DNA from: DATCYX01 sp963714425
GTDB lineage: Bacteria > Chloroflexota > Anaerolineae > Anaerolineales > UBA4823
Direction: 5' to 3'
Length of the DNA: 64,000 bases
NCBI GenBank assembly: GCA_963714425.1
Contig: CAVQOI010000008.1
Location: forward strand, 124,001 to 188,000
The notes under the pieces are model-generated. The model worked only from the letters and a program-made list of their open reading frames with translations. It made no database searches and was not told where the DNA came from. The translations under genes and the position numbers were made by a program. Below are positions 36,632 to 44,611 of this stretch, in pieces (the stretch's first letter is position 1; every line of letters starts with the position of its first letter).

Positions 36632-36660
36632 AACGCCGGGGCAGCCCCGGTGTTATTTTA
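36632..36660 (+). terminator. leader hairpin with U-rich tail (possible attenuator)
   Basis: AACGCCGGGG at 36632-36641 pairs with CCCCGGTGTT at 36645-36654 (one G-T wobble), loop CAG, followed by ATTTTA. The hairpin lies downstream of the extended -10 and upstream of the E1-alpha ribosome site, so it would be in the leader RNA. It could also terminate the CBS gene transcript. Confidence 0.45.
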
Positions 36661-36674
36661 CGTTGGAGAGATAA

Positions 36675-37634
36675 ATGGAAAAGAACGAAATCCTCGATAT
36701 ATATTACCAGATGGTGCTTATCCGCCTGGTTGAAGAGCAGGCAGCACAACTATACCAACAGGGTAAGATCGGTGGGTTCTTGCACTTGTACATTGGCCAA
36801 GAGGCTGTTAGCACGGGATTGATCTCTGCCCGCAAGCCCCAAGATCGAGTGATTACGGCCTACCGCGATCACGGCGTTGCTCTGAATTGTGGAATTTCGT
36901 CGAAGGAAGTCATGGCTGAACTGCTTGGAAAAGCCACAGGCTGCTCAAAAGGCAAGGGTGGCTCCATGCATATGGCTGATGTTGAGAAAAACTTTTGGGG
37001 AGGGCATGCTATCGTCGGCTCGCACTTACCCATCGCAGCTGGTTTGGCACTCGGTGATATCTATCAGGGAAATGATGGTGTGACCATCTGCATGTTTGGG
37101 GATGGCGCCACGAATATTGGCTATTTCCACGAAGCATTAAATTTGTCTAAAGTGTGGAATTTGCCTGTCTTGTGGGTGTGTGAAAACAACCAATATGGCA
37201 TGGGCACTTCGGTGGAACGTGCGTCTGCTGTTCCAGAGATCCGTCAAAAAGCAGAGGGGTATGGGATTCCAAATAGTCGTGTGGAAGGCATGGACGTTCT
37301 CACGGTACGGGAAGCCGCCTTGGAAGCTATCGAGCGCGTGCGTAGTGGAGAAGGTCCATACTTCATGGAAATTACAACGTATCGTTATCGAGGTCACTCG
37401 ATGGGTGATCCAGAGCGGTACCGCCAGTCTGACGAGGTCAAAAGGTGGCAAGAGCATGACCCGATCGGTATTTACCGTACCAAATTGGTTGACCAGAAGC
37501 TGGCGACAGAAGCAGAGTTAGATGATATCGACAAGCAAGTGGAAACCGAAGTGCAGGAGGCAGTCCAATTCGCTGAAACGAGCCCGGAGCCTGCGCCAGA
37601 GGCATTATTTGAACATATTTATGTAGAAGCATAG
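36675..37634 (+). CDS. pdhA: pyruvate dehydrogenase E1 component, alpha subunit
   Basis: A 319-residue thiamine-diphosphate-dependent dehydrogenase subunit. The TPP motif starts at Gly142-Asp-Gly144 (FGDGATNIG) and ends at Asn171-Asn172 (CENN). The phosphorylation-loop region YRYRGHSMGDP is typical of E1-alpha of the pyruvate/acetoin/branched-chain type. With the beta subunit it decarboxylates a 2-oxo acid and passes the acyl unit to E2. The ribosome site is GGAGAG. It is the first gene of pdhA-pdhB-pdhC. Pyruvate is the likeliest substrate, but acetoin dehydrogenase is not excluded. Confidence 0.88.
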   Translation: MEKNEILDIYYQMVLIRLVEEQAAQLYQQGKIGGFLHLYIGQEAVSTGLISARKPQDRVITAYRDHGVALNCGISSKEVMAELLGKATGCSKGKGGSMHMADVEKNFWGGHAIVGSHLPIAAGLALGDIYQGNDGVTICMFGDGATNIGYFHEALNLSKVWNLPVLWVCENNQYGMGTSVERASAVPEIRQKAEGYGIPNSRVEGMDVLTVREAALEAIERVRSGEGPYFMEITTYRYRGHSMGDPERYRQSDEVKRWQEHDPIGIYRTKLVDQKLATEAELDDIDKQVETEVQEAVQFAETSPEPAPEALFEHIYVEA

Positions 37635-37647
37635 GGAGAGGGGAGAC

Positions 37648-38619
37648 ATGCCCAAGATTACCATGCGAGAAGCCATCTCGAAAGCTCTATGGGAGGAGAT
37701 GGAGAGAGATCCAAATGTATTCATCCTGGGTGAGGAGGTTGGCATTTGGGGTGGGACCTACGCGGTCACCAAGGGGTTCTACGATCATTTCGGCGCCGAC
37801 CGCGTGCGCGATACCCCCATTGCTGAAGCAGCCATTATCGGTGCGGCGATTGGCTCGGCATTGACAGGTCTGCGTCCAGTTGCTGAATTAATGACAATCA
37901 ACTTTGCCTTTTCGGCAATGGATCACATCGTCAATGAAGCTGCTAAGCTACACTATATGTTTGGTGGGCAGTTCGTTTTACCGCTCGTGATCCGTGCCGT
38001 GAGTGGGGGCGGGCGGCAGCTTGGTGCAACCCATTCTCAAACGCCAGATGCAGTTTTTGCCCACTTCCCTGGGTTGAAAGTTGTTGCACCCGGCACGCCT
38101 GAAGACGCAAAAGGTCTTCTCAAGGCATCCATTCGTAGCGATGATCCAGTCTTGTTTATCGAACACGCAACACTCTACCAGATCCGTGATGAAGTGCCTG
38201 AGGACGATTACACGGTCCCCATCGGTAAGTCGAAGGTCCAGAGACCAGGTCGGGATGTGACTATTGTCACTTACAGTAAGATGCTTGAAATCTCAACCAA
38301 AGCAGCTGAACAGCTTGCCAAGGAAGGCATTGAGGTCGAAATTGTCGACCTCCGCACGCTACGTCCCCTGGATATGGAGCCTGTGATTGAATTGTTTAAG
38401 AAAACCAACCGTGCAGTAATCGTTGAAGAGGGCTGGCGCTCATATGGCGTTGGCTCCGAAGTTGCTTCGCGCATTTATGAGCAGGCATTCGATTATGTGG
38501 ATGCCCCTATCCAGCGTGTGGCGCAGAAAGAAGTGCCGCTGCCGTATAATCGCACACTGGAGCAGATGGCATTGCCTCAGGTGGAAGATGTCATCCAGGC
38601 AGTTAAGGAGGTGCTTTGA
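37648..38619 (+). CDS. pdhB: pyruvate dehydrogenase E1 component, beta subunit
   Basis: A 323-residue transketolase-like subunit. It begins with the family pattern REAISKALWEEM and has LGEEVGIWGG, RDTPIAEAAIIG, and the C-terminal domain EGWRSYGVGSE. It completes the heterotetrameric E1 with the alpha subunit and contributes to the TPP pocket. It lies 13 bases after pdhA with a strong ribosome site (GGAGAGGGGAG), and its stop overlaps the E2 start by one base (TGATG). Confidence 0.92.
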   Translation: MPKITMREAISKALWEEMERDPNVFILGEEVGIWGGTYAVTKGFYDHFGADRVRDTPIAEAAIIGAAIGSALTGLRPVAELMTINFAFSAMDHIVNEAAKLHYMFGGQFVLPLVIRAVSGGGRQLGATHSQTPDAVFAHFPGLKVVAPGTPEDAKGLLKASIRSDDPVLFIEHATLYQIRDEVPEDDYTVPIGKSKVQRPGRDVTIVTYSKMLEISTKAAEQLAKEGIEVEIVDLRTLRPLDMEPVIELFKKTNRAVIVEEGWRSYGVGSEVASRIYEQAFDYVDAPIQRVAQKEVPLPYNRTLEQMALPQVEDVIQAVKEVL

Positions 38620-39893
38620 TGGCTGAGATTGTCACTATGCCCAAGCTCGGCTTCGACATGGCGGAAGGTACTCTGCTGCGTTGGGTGGTCACTGAAGGCG
38701 AAGAAGTTCGAAAAGGCGCCATACTGGCTGAGATCGAGACGGACAAAGCCACCGTGGAAGTGGAGTCAGCTTTCGAAGGCGTGCTTGCCCGGCATCTGGT
38801 AACAGAAGGGGAAAGTGTTCCGGTAAACACGCCAATCGCGGTGATTGCTGCCTCAGGTGAAAAGGTGGATATCAGTGCGTTGGAAGTTGCCAAAGGTCAA
38901 CCAGAGGGTTCGCAATCCGAATCTCCAGATCAGGGTGCAGTATATGTCGCTCCCACACCAACGGCAACTCAAACGACGGCACCTTCAGCCGAGGAAGATG
39001 TGAAGCTTCCAGGAGATGTAAAAGCCTCTCCACTGGCACGGCGAATTGCCGATGAGTTTGATATCTCTCTTAAGTCAGTGCGCGGCACTGGACCAGCTGG
39101 GCGGATTACGAAAAAGGACGTAGAAGAGTACGTCGATTCTAGTAAGGATTCAATATCTGCTGCTTTTCCTGCGGTTACGCCGCTCGCGGTTCAACCTACA
39201 CCGGCCAGCGAGCAAGTGCCGCTCAATAAGCTTCGCTCGTTAATTGGCAAGCGAATGACGGAAGCTAAGCAGCGTATACCACACTTTTACGTTACCCTTG
39301 AATACGATGTGGCTGAGCTTCTTGAACTTCGCCAGCAGGTGAACGAGGCATTGCCCGATGGCGAGAAGACCTCCGTCAATGATTTCATCATCAGGGCTGC
39401 AGCATTGACACTGCGTGAATTCCCGAATTTGAACGCATCATTGGACGAGGCCAATAAGCAGGTTATCCGGCATGGGCAGGTGAATATCGGTGTTGCTGTG
39501 GCAGTGGATGGTGGATTGCTAACTGTGGTGTGCCATAGCGCCGACCGCAAAACAGTGCGACAGATCAGTGCTGAGGTCCGCCCGATGGTGCAACGCGCCC
39601 GCGATGGTAAAGTACGTCCAGATGATATTGAAGGCTCAACTTTCTCGGTGAGCAACATGGGTATGTATGACGTTGACCACTTTATTGCCATTATCAACCC
39701 CCCCGAAGCAGCTATCCTGGCGGTGGGCTCAGCGCGGGAGGTGGTGGTCGTGAAAGAAGGGCAGATCGTACCGGGTACCCGTATGAAAGCCACCCTCTCG
39801 GTTGATCATCGCGTGAGCGACGGTGCCGAGGCGGCGCGGTTCATGCAGGCGCTGCGTAAGTACCTGGAGGAACCGATCAATTTGCTTATCTAG
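38619..39893 (+). CDS. pdhC: dihydrolipoamide acyltransferase (E2)
   Basis: A 424-residue E2. Residues 1-77 are one lipoyl domain with the lipoylated Lys43 in ETDKAT; a Pro/Thr/Ala linker follows; residues 134-171 are the E1/E3-binding domain; the rest is the catalytic domain with His397 in the DHR motif (VDHRVSDG). It transfers the acyl group to CoA. The ATG at 38619 shares its A with the TGA stop of pdhB. No dihydrolipoamide dehydrogenase (E3) gene follows, so E3 must be encoded elsewhere. Confidence 0.92.
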   Translation: MAEIVTMPKLGFDMAEGTLLRWVVTEGEEVRKGAILAEIETDKATVEVESAFEGVLARHLVTEGESVPVNTPIAVIAASGEKVDISALEVAKGQPEGSQSESPDQGAVYVAPTPTATQTTAPSAEEDVKLPGDVKASPLARRIADEFDISLKSVRGTGPAGRITKKDVEEYVDSSKDSISAAFPAVTPLAVQPTPASEQVPLNKLRSLIGKRMTEAKQRIPHFYVTLEYDVAELLELRQQVNEALPDGEKTSVNDFIIRAAALTLREFPNLNASLDEANKQVIRHGQVNIGVAVAVDGGLLTVVCHSADRKTVRQISAEVRPMVQRARDGKVRPDDIEGSTFSVSNMGMYDVDHFIAIINPPEAAILAVGSAREVVVVKEGQIVPGTRMKATLSVDHRVSDGAEAARFMQALRKYLEEPINLLI

Positions 39894-40009
39894 TCACACA
39901 TGCGGTTGTCGAGATCGCTCTAAATGGGTGCCTTACAGCTTGCTAGCGATAGTTATTATGCAAGCACGATGGTTAACCTAGGCTGAATTAATTTTATTAA
40001 CTGCCAATT

Positions 40010-40035
40010 GCTGGGTAGCTAACTCGCTACCCAGC
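40010..40035 (+). terminator. terminator-like hairpin after the pyruvate dehydrogenase operon
   Basis: A perfect 10-base stem: GCTGGGTAGC at 40010-40019 and GCTACCCAGC at 40026-40035, with a 6-base loop. A short, mixed T-containing tail follows. The 266-base gap between pdhC and the agmatine deiminase gene holds this hairpin and a promoter; I see no gene there. Confidence 0.6.
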
Positions 40036-40072
40036 TGTCTATTTAGCTGGCTACTATCCTTTCTAATAGTGG

Positions 40073-40102
40073 TTGACAGATCATATTGTTGGCGACGATA
40101 AT
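40073..40102 (+). promoter_or_regulatory. sigma-70-type promoter for agmatine deiminase
   Basis: TTGACA at 40073-40078 and GATAAT at 40097-40102 are 18 bases apart, 58 bases upstream of the ATG at 40160. A purine-rich AGGAGGAG lies immediately downstream. Confidence 0.55.
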
Positions 40103-40159
40103 AGGAGGAGGTGCTGTAATGGCAATATCTGGATAAATATCACGTCAATTAGGTGAGTC

Positions 40160-41251
40160 ATGCCGGATTCGTTAAAATCTACCCCCCGCCAGGATGGTTT
40201 CTATATGCCGGGCGAGTTTGAGGACCACTGTGGATGCTGGATGTTGTGGCCTGAACGCCCTGATAACTGGCGCCTTGGCGCCAAGCCCGCCCAGCAAGCT
40301 TTTACAGATGTAGCAATAGCCATCAGCCAGTTTGAGCCGGTGACGATGGGTGTATCACCTGCCCAATTCCTGAATGCCCGCCGGATGTTGCCGGCAGGAG
40401 TGCGCGTGGTGGAGATAACCAGTAATGACGCCTGGATGCGCGACTGTGGGCCAACCTTCGTGAAGAATAGTTTGGGCGTAGTCCGTGGTGTGGATTGGGT
40501 CTTCAATGCCTGGGGTGGCTTGCAAGGTGGTTTGTATTTCCCCTGGGACCAGGATGCTCTTGTAGCCCAGAAGGTTCTCGAGCTTGAATGTCTCGAGCGG
40601 TATAAAGCAGACTTGGTCCTGGAAGGCGGTTCTATCCATGTGGACGGGCAGGGAACGTTGGTTACCACGCGGGAATGCCTGCTCAATCCGAATCGCAACC
40701 CTCATCTCAGCCAGTCAGAGATTGAAGAAAGACTTCAAGAGTATCTGGGGGTAGAGAAGATTATCTGGCTTGATCACGGAGTCTATCAAGATGAGACGAG
40801 TGGGCACGTGGACAACCTAGTTTGCTTCGTGCGACCCGGCGTGCTTGCCCTAACGTGGACAGATGACAGGAATGACCCGCAATACGAGATTTCCTGCGAT
40901 GCGTATGATCTCCTGGTGGGCTCTGTTGACGCCCGGGGTAGGAATTTCGAGGTGCACCGTATCACGCAGCCGGGCCCACTCTATAGTAGCGAAGCGGAAT
41001 CCCAGGGTGTAGACGTCTTTGAAGGCACGCTGCCTCGCATGCCGGGAGATCGCCTGGCGGGCTCATATATCAATTTTTATATAGCCAACCAGGGTGTCGT
41101 CGTACCAGTATTTGATGATCCTAACGACCGCCAGGCAATGCAGATCATCAAGGGTTTGTTCCCCGATCGCCAAATTGTTGGCGTGAGCGCCCGCGAAATC
41201 CTCCTCGGGGGCGGAAATATTCACTGCATTACCCAACAACAACCCAAATAA
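40160..41251 (+). CDS. aguA: agmatine deiminase
   Basis: A 363-residue enzyme of the guanidino-group-modifying family that hydrolyses agmatine to N-carbamoylputrescine and ammonia. Typical segments are MPGEFEDHCGCWMLWP at the N-terminus, DAWMRDCGPTF, the catalytic region DETSGHVDN and the active-site Cys356 in GGGNIHCIT. The length matches the family. It stands just before an Lrp-type regulator and a block of aminotransferases, so a role in polyamine/agmatine use is likely. No N-carbamoylputrescine amidase gene is in the window. Confidence 0.93.
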   Translation: MPDSLKSTPRQDGFYMPGEFEDHCGCWMLWPERPDNWRLGAKPAQQAFTDVAIAISQFEPVTMGVSPAQFLNARRMLPAGVRVVEITSNDAWMRDCGPTFVKNSLGVVRGVDWVFNAWGGLQGGLYFPWDQDALVAQKVLELECLERYKADLVLEGGSIHVDGQGTLVTTRECLLNPNRNPHLSQSEIEERLQEYLGVEKIIWLDHGVYQDETSGHVDNLVCFVRPGVLALTWTDDRNDPQYEISCDAYDLLVGSVDARGRNFEVHRITQPGPLYSSEAESQGVDVFEGTLPRMPGDRLAGSYINFYIANQGVVVPVFDDPNDRQAMQIIKGLFPDRQIVGVSAREILLGGGNIHCITQQQPK

Positions 41252-41310
41252 GAAGCCGGTAGGGCAGGCTTCCTGTACCTGTCCTGCTCGATTAATCCCA
41301 AAATTATGAT

Positions 41311-41328
41311 AAATGTCAATTGACATTT
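41311..41328. promoter_or_regulatory. 18-base perfect palindrome overlapping the -35 of the Lrp-type gene
   Basis: AAATGTCAATTGACATTT is a perfect palindrome. Its right half contains TTGACA (41320-41325), which with TACATT at 41343-41348 (17-base spacing) makes a promoter for the regulator gene at 41394. This is where an autoregulatory operator is expected. Confidence 0.65.
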
Positions 41329-41348
41329 GTGCTTTTTTTTGTTACATT
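41320..41348 (+). promoter_or_regulatory. promoter of the Lrp/AsnC-type regulator gene
   Basis: The -35 TTGACA at 41320-41325 and the -10 TACATT at 41343-41348 are separated by 17 bases that include a run of eight T. Transcription would start near 41355, giving a leader of about 40 bases with an AAGGAAAG ribosome site. Confidence 0.55.
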
Positions 41349-41393
41349 AATTTTGTCCAAATTTGTCGTTATAGGAAAAGGAAAGTCTAATAA

Positions 41394-41885
41394 ATGTCTA
41401 AAATCGACACAATTGATCTTAGTATTGTCGATCTGCTGATGGAAGACGGGCGTATGTCTGCTGTTGAGATCGCCCGCCGAATTGGCAATATCTCAGAACG
41501 TGTCGTACGTTATCGAATTGAGCGATTACTCAAAGACGGGATCATCTCGATCAGTGCAATCCCGAAACCACGGGCAATAGGGTATTCGGTGATCGCAGAT
41601 GTTTTTATAGAGGTGGAACCTGGACTGATCAGTGAGGTTGCCTCCAAATTTAAGCAGCTCGAATGTGTTAGCTATGTGGCTTATGCAATTGGGGAAACGG
41701 ATGTCAGCGTACAGGTGGTCGCACGAAATACGGATGAGGTGCACCGCTTTGTCACTGAGGTGATTGGGCGAACTCCAGGCGTGCGCAAGACGACAACCTC
41801 GATAGTTCCCCAGGTATTGAAAGATGTATACCAATGGCGTATCCCTTCAGCGGATTGTGTCGATAAGCCGGATCATGTGAAATAA
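41394..41885 (+). CDS. Lrp/AsnC-family transcriptional regulator
   Basis: A 163-residue regulator. Residues 1-60 form an AsnC-type winged helix (LMEDGRMSAVEIARRIGNISERVVRYRIERL). Residues 70-150 form the RAM ligand-binding domain (YVAYAIGETDVSVQVVA). Lrp-type regulators sense amino acids or related metabolites. The gene lies between agmatine deiminase and five aminotransferase genes, so it probably controls this catabolic island. The palindrome at its own promoter suggests autoregulation. Confidence 0.9.
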   Translation: MSKIDTIDLSIVDLLMEDGRMSAVEIARRIGNISERVVRYRIERLLKDGIISISAIPKPRAIGYSVIADVFIEVEPGLISEVASKFKQLECVSYVAYAIGETDVSVQVVARNTDEVHRFVTEVIGRTPGVRKTTTSIVPQVLKDVYQWRIPSADCVDKPDHVK

Positions 41886-41915
41886 CCGGTGTGCAACATA
41901 ATTTGTGGAGGCGAG

Positions 41916-43220
41916 ATGGCGATCCAGCGTGAGAAAAGCAACTTGCTTCAACGACAAGCCCAGTCTGTGATGCCTCTGGGTGTCAATTCGAATTTCCGCT
42001 ACTGGGGGGATGGGATCACCCCATACGTCAAAAGAGGCAAGGGCGGTTATCTTTGGGATGTTGACGATAACCGCTATATTGATTACCGCATGGCATTCGG
42101 TCCAATTATCCTGGGACACGCCTACGATGAAGTGGACGAGAAGGTGCATGCCGAGATCGATCAAGGCGTGCTCTTCGCCATGACCAGCGAGCTAGAGGTT
42201 GCAGTCATGGATAAGATTGTCGCCATGTGTCCTGGCGTGGAGATGGCACGCCTTGCTTGCTCAGGGACGGAAGCGACCATGCACGCTATCCGGGTAGCAA
42301 GAGCATACACCGGGCGTGAAAAAGTGATCAAGTTTGAGGGTATGTATCACGGTTTTCACGACTACACTCTGTTTTCGACATATGCGCCGGTGGAGTCTTA
42401 CGGTAGCCGGCGTAGCCCGGTCCCGATTCCTGCCAGCTCTGGGATTCCCAAAGCGATCCACGAGCTCATCCTCACCCTTCCTTTCAACGATTTCGAGGTT
42501 CTGGACAATATTCTGAAGCGTGAAGGCAACAAGGTCGCAGCGATCATTGTAGAGCCGTGTATGGGTAATTGCGGTGCCATTCTCCCACAGCCCGGTTTCT
42601 TAGAGTTTATCCGAGAGAAGACACGCGAATATGGCGTTGTATTCATCCTGGATGAAGTCAAGACGGGCTTCCGCCTGGCTCGCGGCGGTGCGCAGGAAGT
42701 TTACAATCTGATTCCAGACCTGGCTACGTACGCAAAATCGTTAGGCAACGGTTACCCCATCGCGGCTTTTGGCGGCAGGCGAGAGATCATGGAGATTATT
42801 GGTCATGGAGTTGCACAAGGGGGGACGTTCACGAATAACAAGCCAGGCGTTGCTGCTGCTTTCGCCACCCTCGAGATTCTGCAAAAATTGCCCGTCCATG
42901 AGACGCTTGCCCGGCGTGGCAAACGACTGATGGATGGATTGCGCACAATATTCAGCGACGCTGGCGTGCCGGTCTGTATGAGTGGCTATCCGGCAATGTT
43001 CTCATTCGCACTCGGTGTGGAGCAAGTTACCGACCAGCGTTCGTGGTCTCAGAGCGACACTGAATATTACTTACGATTGGTGGAAGCAGCCATCGAGCGT
43101 GGGGTAATGCCAGACCACGATGCTCGCGAGCCCTGGTTCCTGTGTTATGAACACTCCGATGCGGACATTGATGAAACCCTGAATGTCATGCTGGATGTCG
43201 TTCAGCGAGTAAGCAGGTAA
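41916..43220 (+). CDS. class III aminotransferase, GSA-aminotransferase-like (1)
   Basis: A PLP-dependent enzyme of about 434 residues in the glutamate-1-semialdehyde aminotransferase-like branch. Visible are SGTEATMHAIRVAR (phosphate binding), YHGFHD, the PLP aspartate in ILDEVKTGFR and the Schiff-base lysine in YAKSLGNGYP. The start is ATG at 41916 with GGAGG 6 bases upstream; an upstream ATG at 41889 lacks this. It is probably not HemL proper, because it is embedded among amine-degrading genes and no other haem gene is near. The amine substrate is unknown. Confidence 0.82.
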   Translation: MAIQREKSNLLQRQAQSVMPLGVNSNFRYWGDGITPYVKRGKGGYLWDVDDNRYIDYRMAFGPIILGHAYDEVDEKVHAEIDQGVLFAMTSELEVAVMDKIVAMCPGVEMARLACSGTEATMHAIRVARAYTGREKVIKFEGMYHGFHDYTLFSTYAPVESYGSRRSPVPIPASSGIPKAIHELILTLPFNDFEVLDNILKREGNKVAAIIVEPCMGNCGAILPQPGFLEFIREKTREYGVVFILDEVKTGFRLARGGAQEVYNLIPDLATYAKSLGNGYPIAAFGGRREIMEIIGHGVAQGGTFTNNKPGVAAAFATLEILQKLPVHETLARRGKRLMDGLRTIFSDAGVPVCMSGYPAMFSFALGVEQVTDQRSWSQSDTEYYLRLVEAAIERGVMPDHDAREPWFLCYEHSDADIDETLNVMLDVVQRVSR

Positions 43221-43266
43221 CGATAAGTCTGAATGCTTGTTTCTGACTTTCACTTAGGAGGTAGAG

Positions 43267-44589
43267 GTGTTGAAAGAAAAATCATCGTTGACAGCGCAGG
43301 AGATCGTAGATCTCAATCGCCAATTCACATTTTTTTCCTGGTCGGTGCAATCGGCGACGAACCCTATCCCAGTCGTGCGCGCAGAGGGCATCTATTTCTG
43401 GGATGCTGATGGTAAGCGTTACATCGACTTCTCTTCGCAATTAATGAACATGAACATCGGGCACCAACATCCTGCGGTGGTCAGGGCGATTCAAGAGCAA
43501 GCAGAGCAGCTCTGCTTTGTGCACCCTGGGCTTGCAACGGAAGCACGTGGCAGGCTGGGAAAGAAGATCGCCGAAGTAGCTCCGGGTCATCTAAATAAAA
43601 CCTTCTTCTGCCTGGGCGGGGCAGAAGCCAACGAAAATGCTATTAAGATAGCACGACTTTATACCGGGCGGCAGAAGATACTGGCGCGCTACCGCTCCTA
43701 CCACGGAGCTACACATGGCGCAATGGCGCTTACTGGGGATTACCGCAGGCTCGCGGTTGAGCCAACCATGCCGGGTGGGGTGCATTTTCTCGATCCATAT
43801 TGCTATCGCTGCCCGTTCGGCTGGACACGCGAGACCTGCAACCGGGAGTGTATTTCCCATGTGGAGGAAATTATCCACTATGAAGGTCCAGACCACATTG
43901 CAGCGATCATCATGGAAGGCGTGACCGGCTCGAATGGCTTGATTGTCCCGCCAGATGATTATTGGCCGCGGGTGCGCGAGATCTGCGACAAGTATGGCAT
44001 TTTGCTCATCTCCGACGAGGTGATGAGCGGGTGGGGACGCACGGGCAGGTGGTTTGCTGTGGATAATTGGGGCGTGGTGCCGGATATGATCACGACTGCT
44101 AAAGGTCTTACGTCCGGATACGTCCCTCTAGGCGCAGTAATCGTCTCAGATGCAATAGCTGAATACTTCGAGGACAAAATGTTGTGGTGCGGTCTCACCT
44201 ACAGCGGGCATGCTCTGGCTTGCGCTGCCGGATTAGCGACTCTGGGAGTATATGAAAAAGATAGATTGTTCGAAAACGCAGCAAGCTTGGGCAAATACCT
44301 TGGTGAGAGACTGGAGCAGATCAAAGCTCAGCATGGATCGGTGGGCGACGTGCGCTATATTGGATTGTTTTCAGCGTTGGAGATAGTGCAGAACAAAGAT
44401 ACCAAAGAGCCTATCGACCCGCTGAATGAGGTGGCAAAGTTCTTGAAGGACAATGGGCTGTTTACGTTTGTTTTCCATAACATACTTTTTGTCGTCCCGC
44501 CATTATGCATCACGCAGGCTCAGCTGGATGAAGGTCTTGAGATTATTGAGCGGGGATTAGAGATTACCGATCGCATGAGCACAGGCTAG
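43267..44589 (+). CDS. class III aminotransferase, taurine/beta-amino-acid aminotransferase-like (2)
   Basis: A 440-residue PLP enzyme. The PLP site comprises CLGGAEANENAIKIAR, YRSYHGAT, ISDEVMSGWGRTG and the Schiff-base lysine in TAKGLTSGYVP. The insertion with several cysteines (DPYCYRCPFGW, CNRECISH) and the segment MEGVTGSNGLIVPP recall taurine:2-oxoglutarate and beta-alanine-type aminotransferases. The start is GTG with AGGAGG at a good distance. It is directly followed by a methylmalonate-semialdehyde dehydrogenase, which fits a beta-amino acid substrate giving a semialdehyde. Confidence 0.82.
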   Translation: MLKEKSSLTAQEIVDLNRQFTFFSWSVQSATNPIPVVRAEGIYFWDADGKRYIDFSSQLMNMNIGHQHPAVVRAIQEQAEQLCFVHPGLATEARGRLGKKIAEVAPGHLNKTFFCLGGAEANENAIKIARLYTGRQKILARYRSYHGATHGAMALTGDYRRLAVEPTMPGGVHFLDPYCYRCPFGWTRETCNRECISHVEEIIHYEGPDHIAAIIMEGVTGSNGLIVPPDDYWPRVREICDKYGILLISDEVMSGWGRTGRWFAVDNWGVVPDMITTAKGLTSGYVPLGAVIVSDAIAEYFEDKMLWCGLTYSGHALACAAGLATLGVYEKDRLFENAASLGKYLGERLEQIKAQHGSVGDVRYIGLFSALEIVQNKDTKEPIDPLNEVAKFLKDNGLFTFVFHNILFVVPPLCITQAQLDEGLEIIERGLEITDRMSTG

Positions 44590-44611
44590 AGATGTTTGAG
44601 AGGTGAATGAA

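Noticed and set aside
41916..43220. Calling aminotransferase 1 (and 4) as hemL
   Set aside because: The family is right but no haem genes are adjacent and the context is amine catabolism, so the haem-specific name is not supported.
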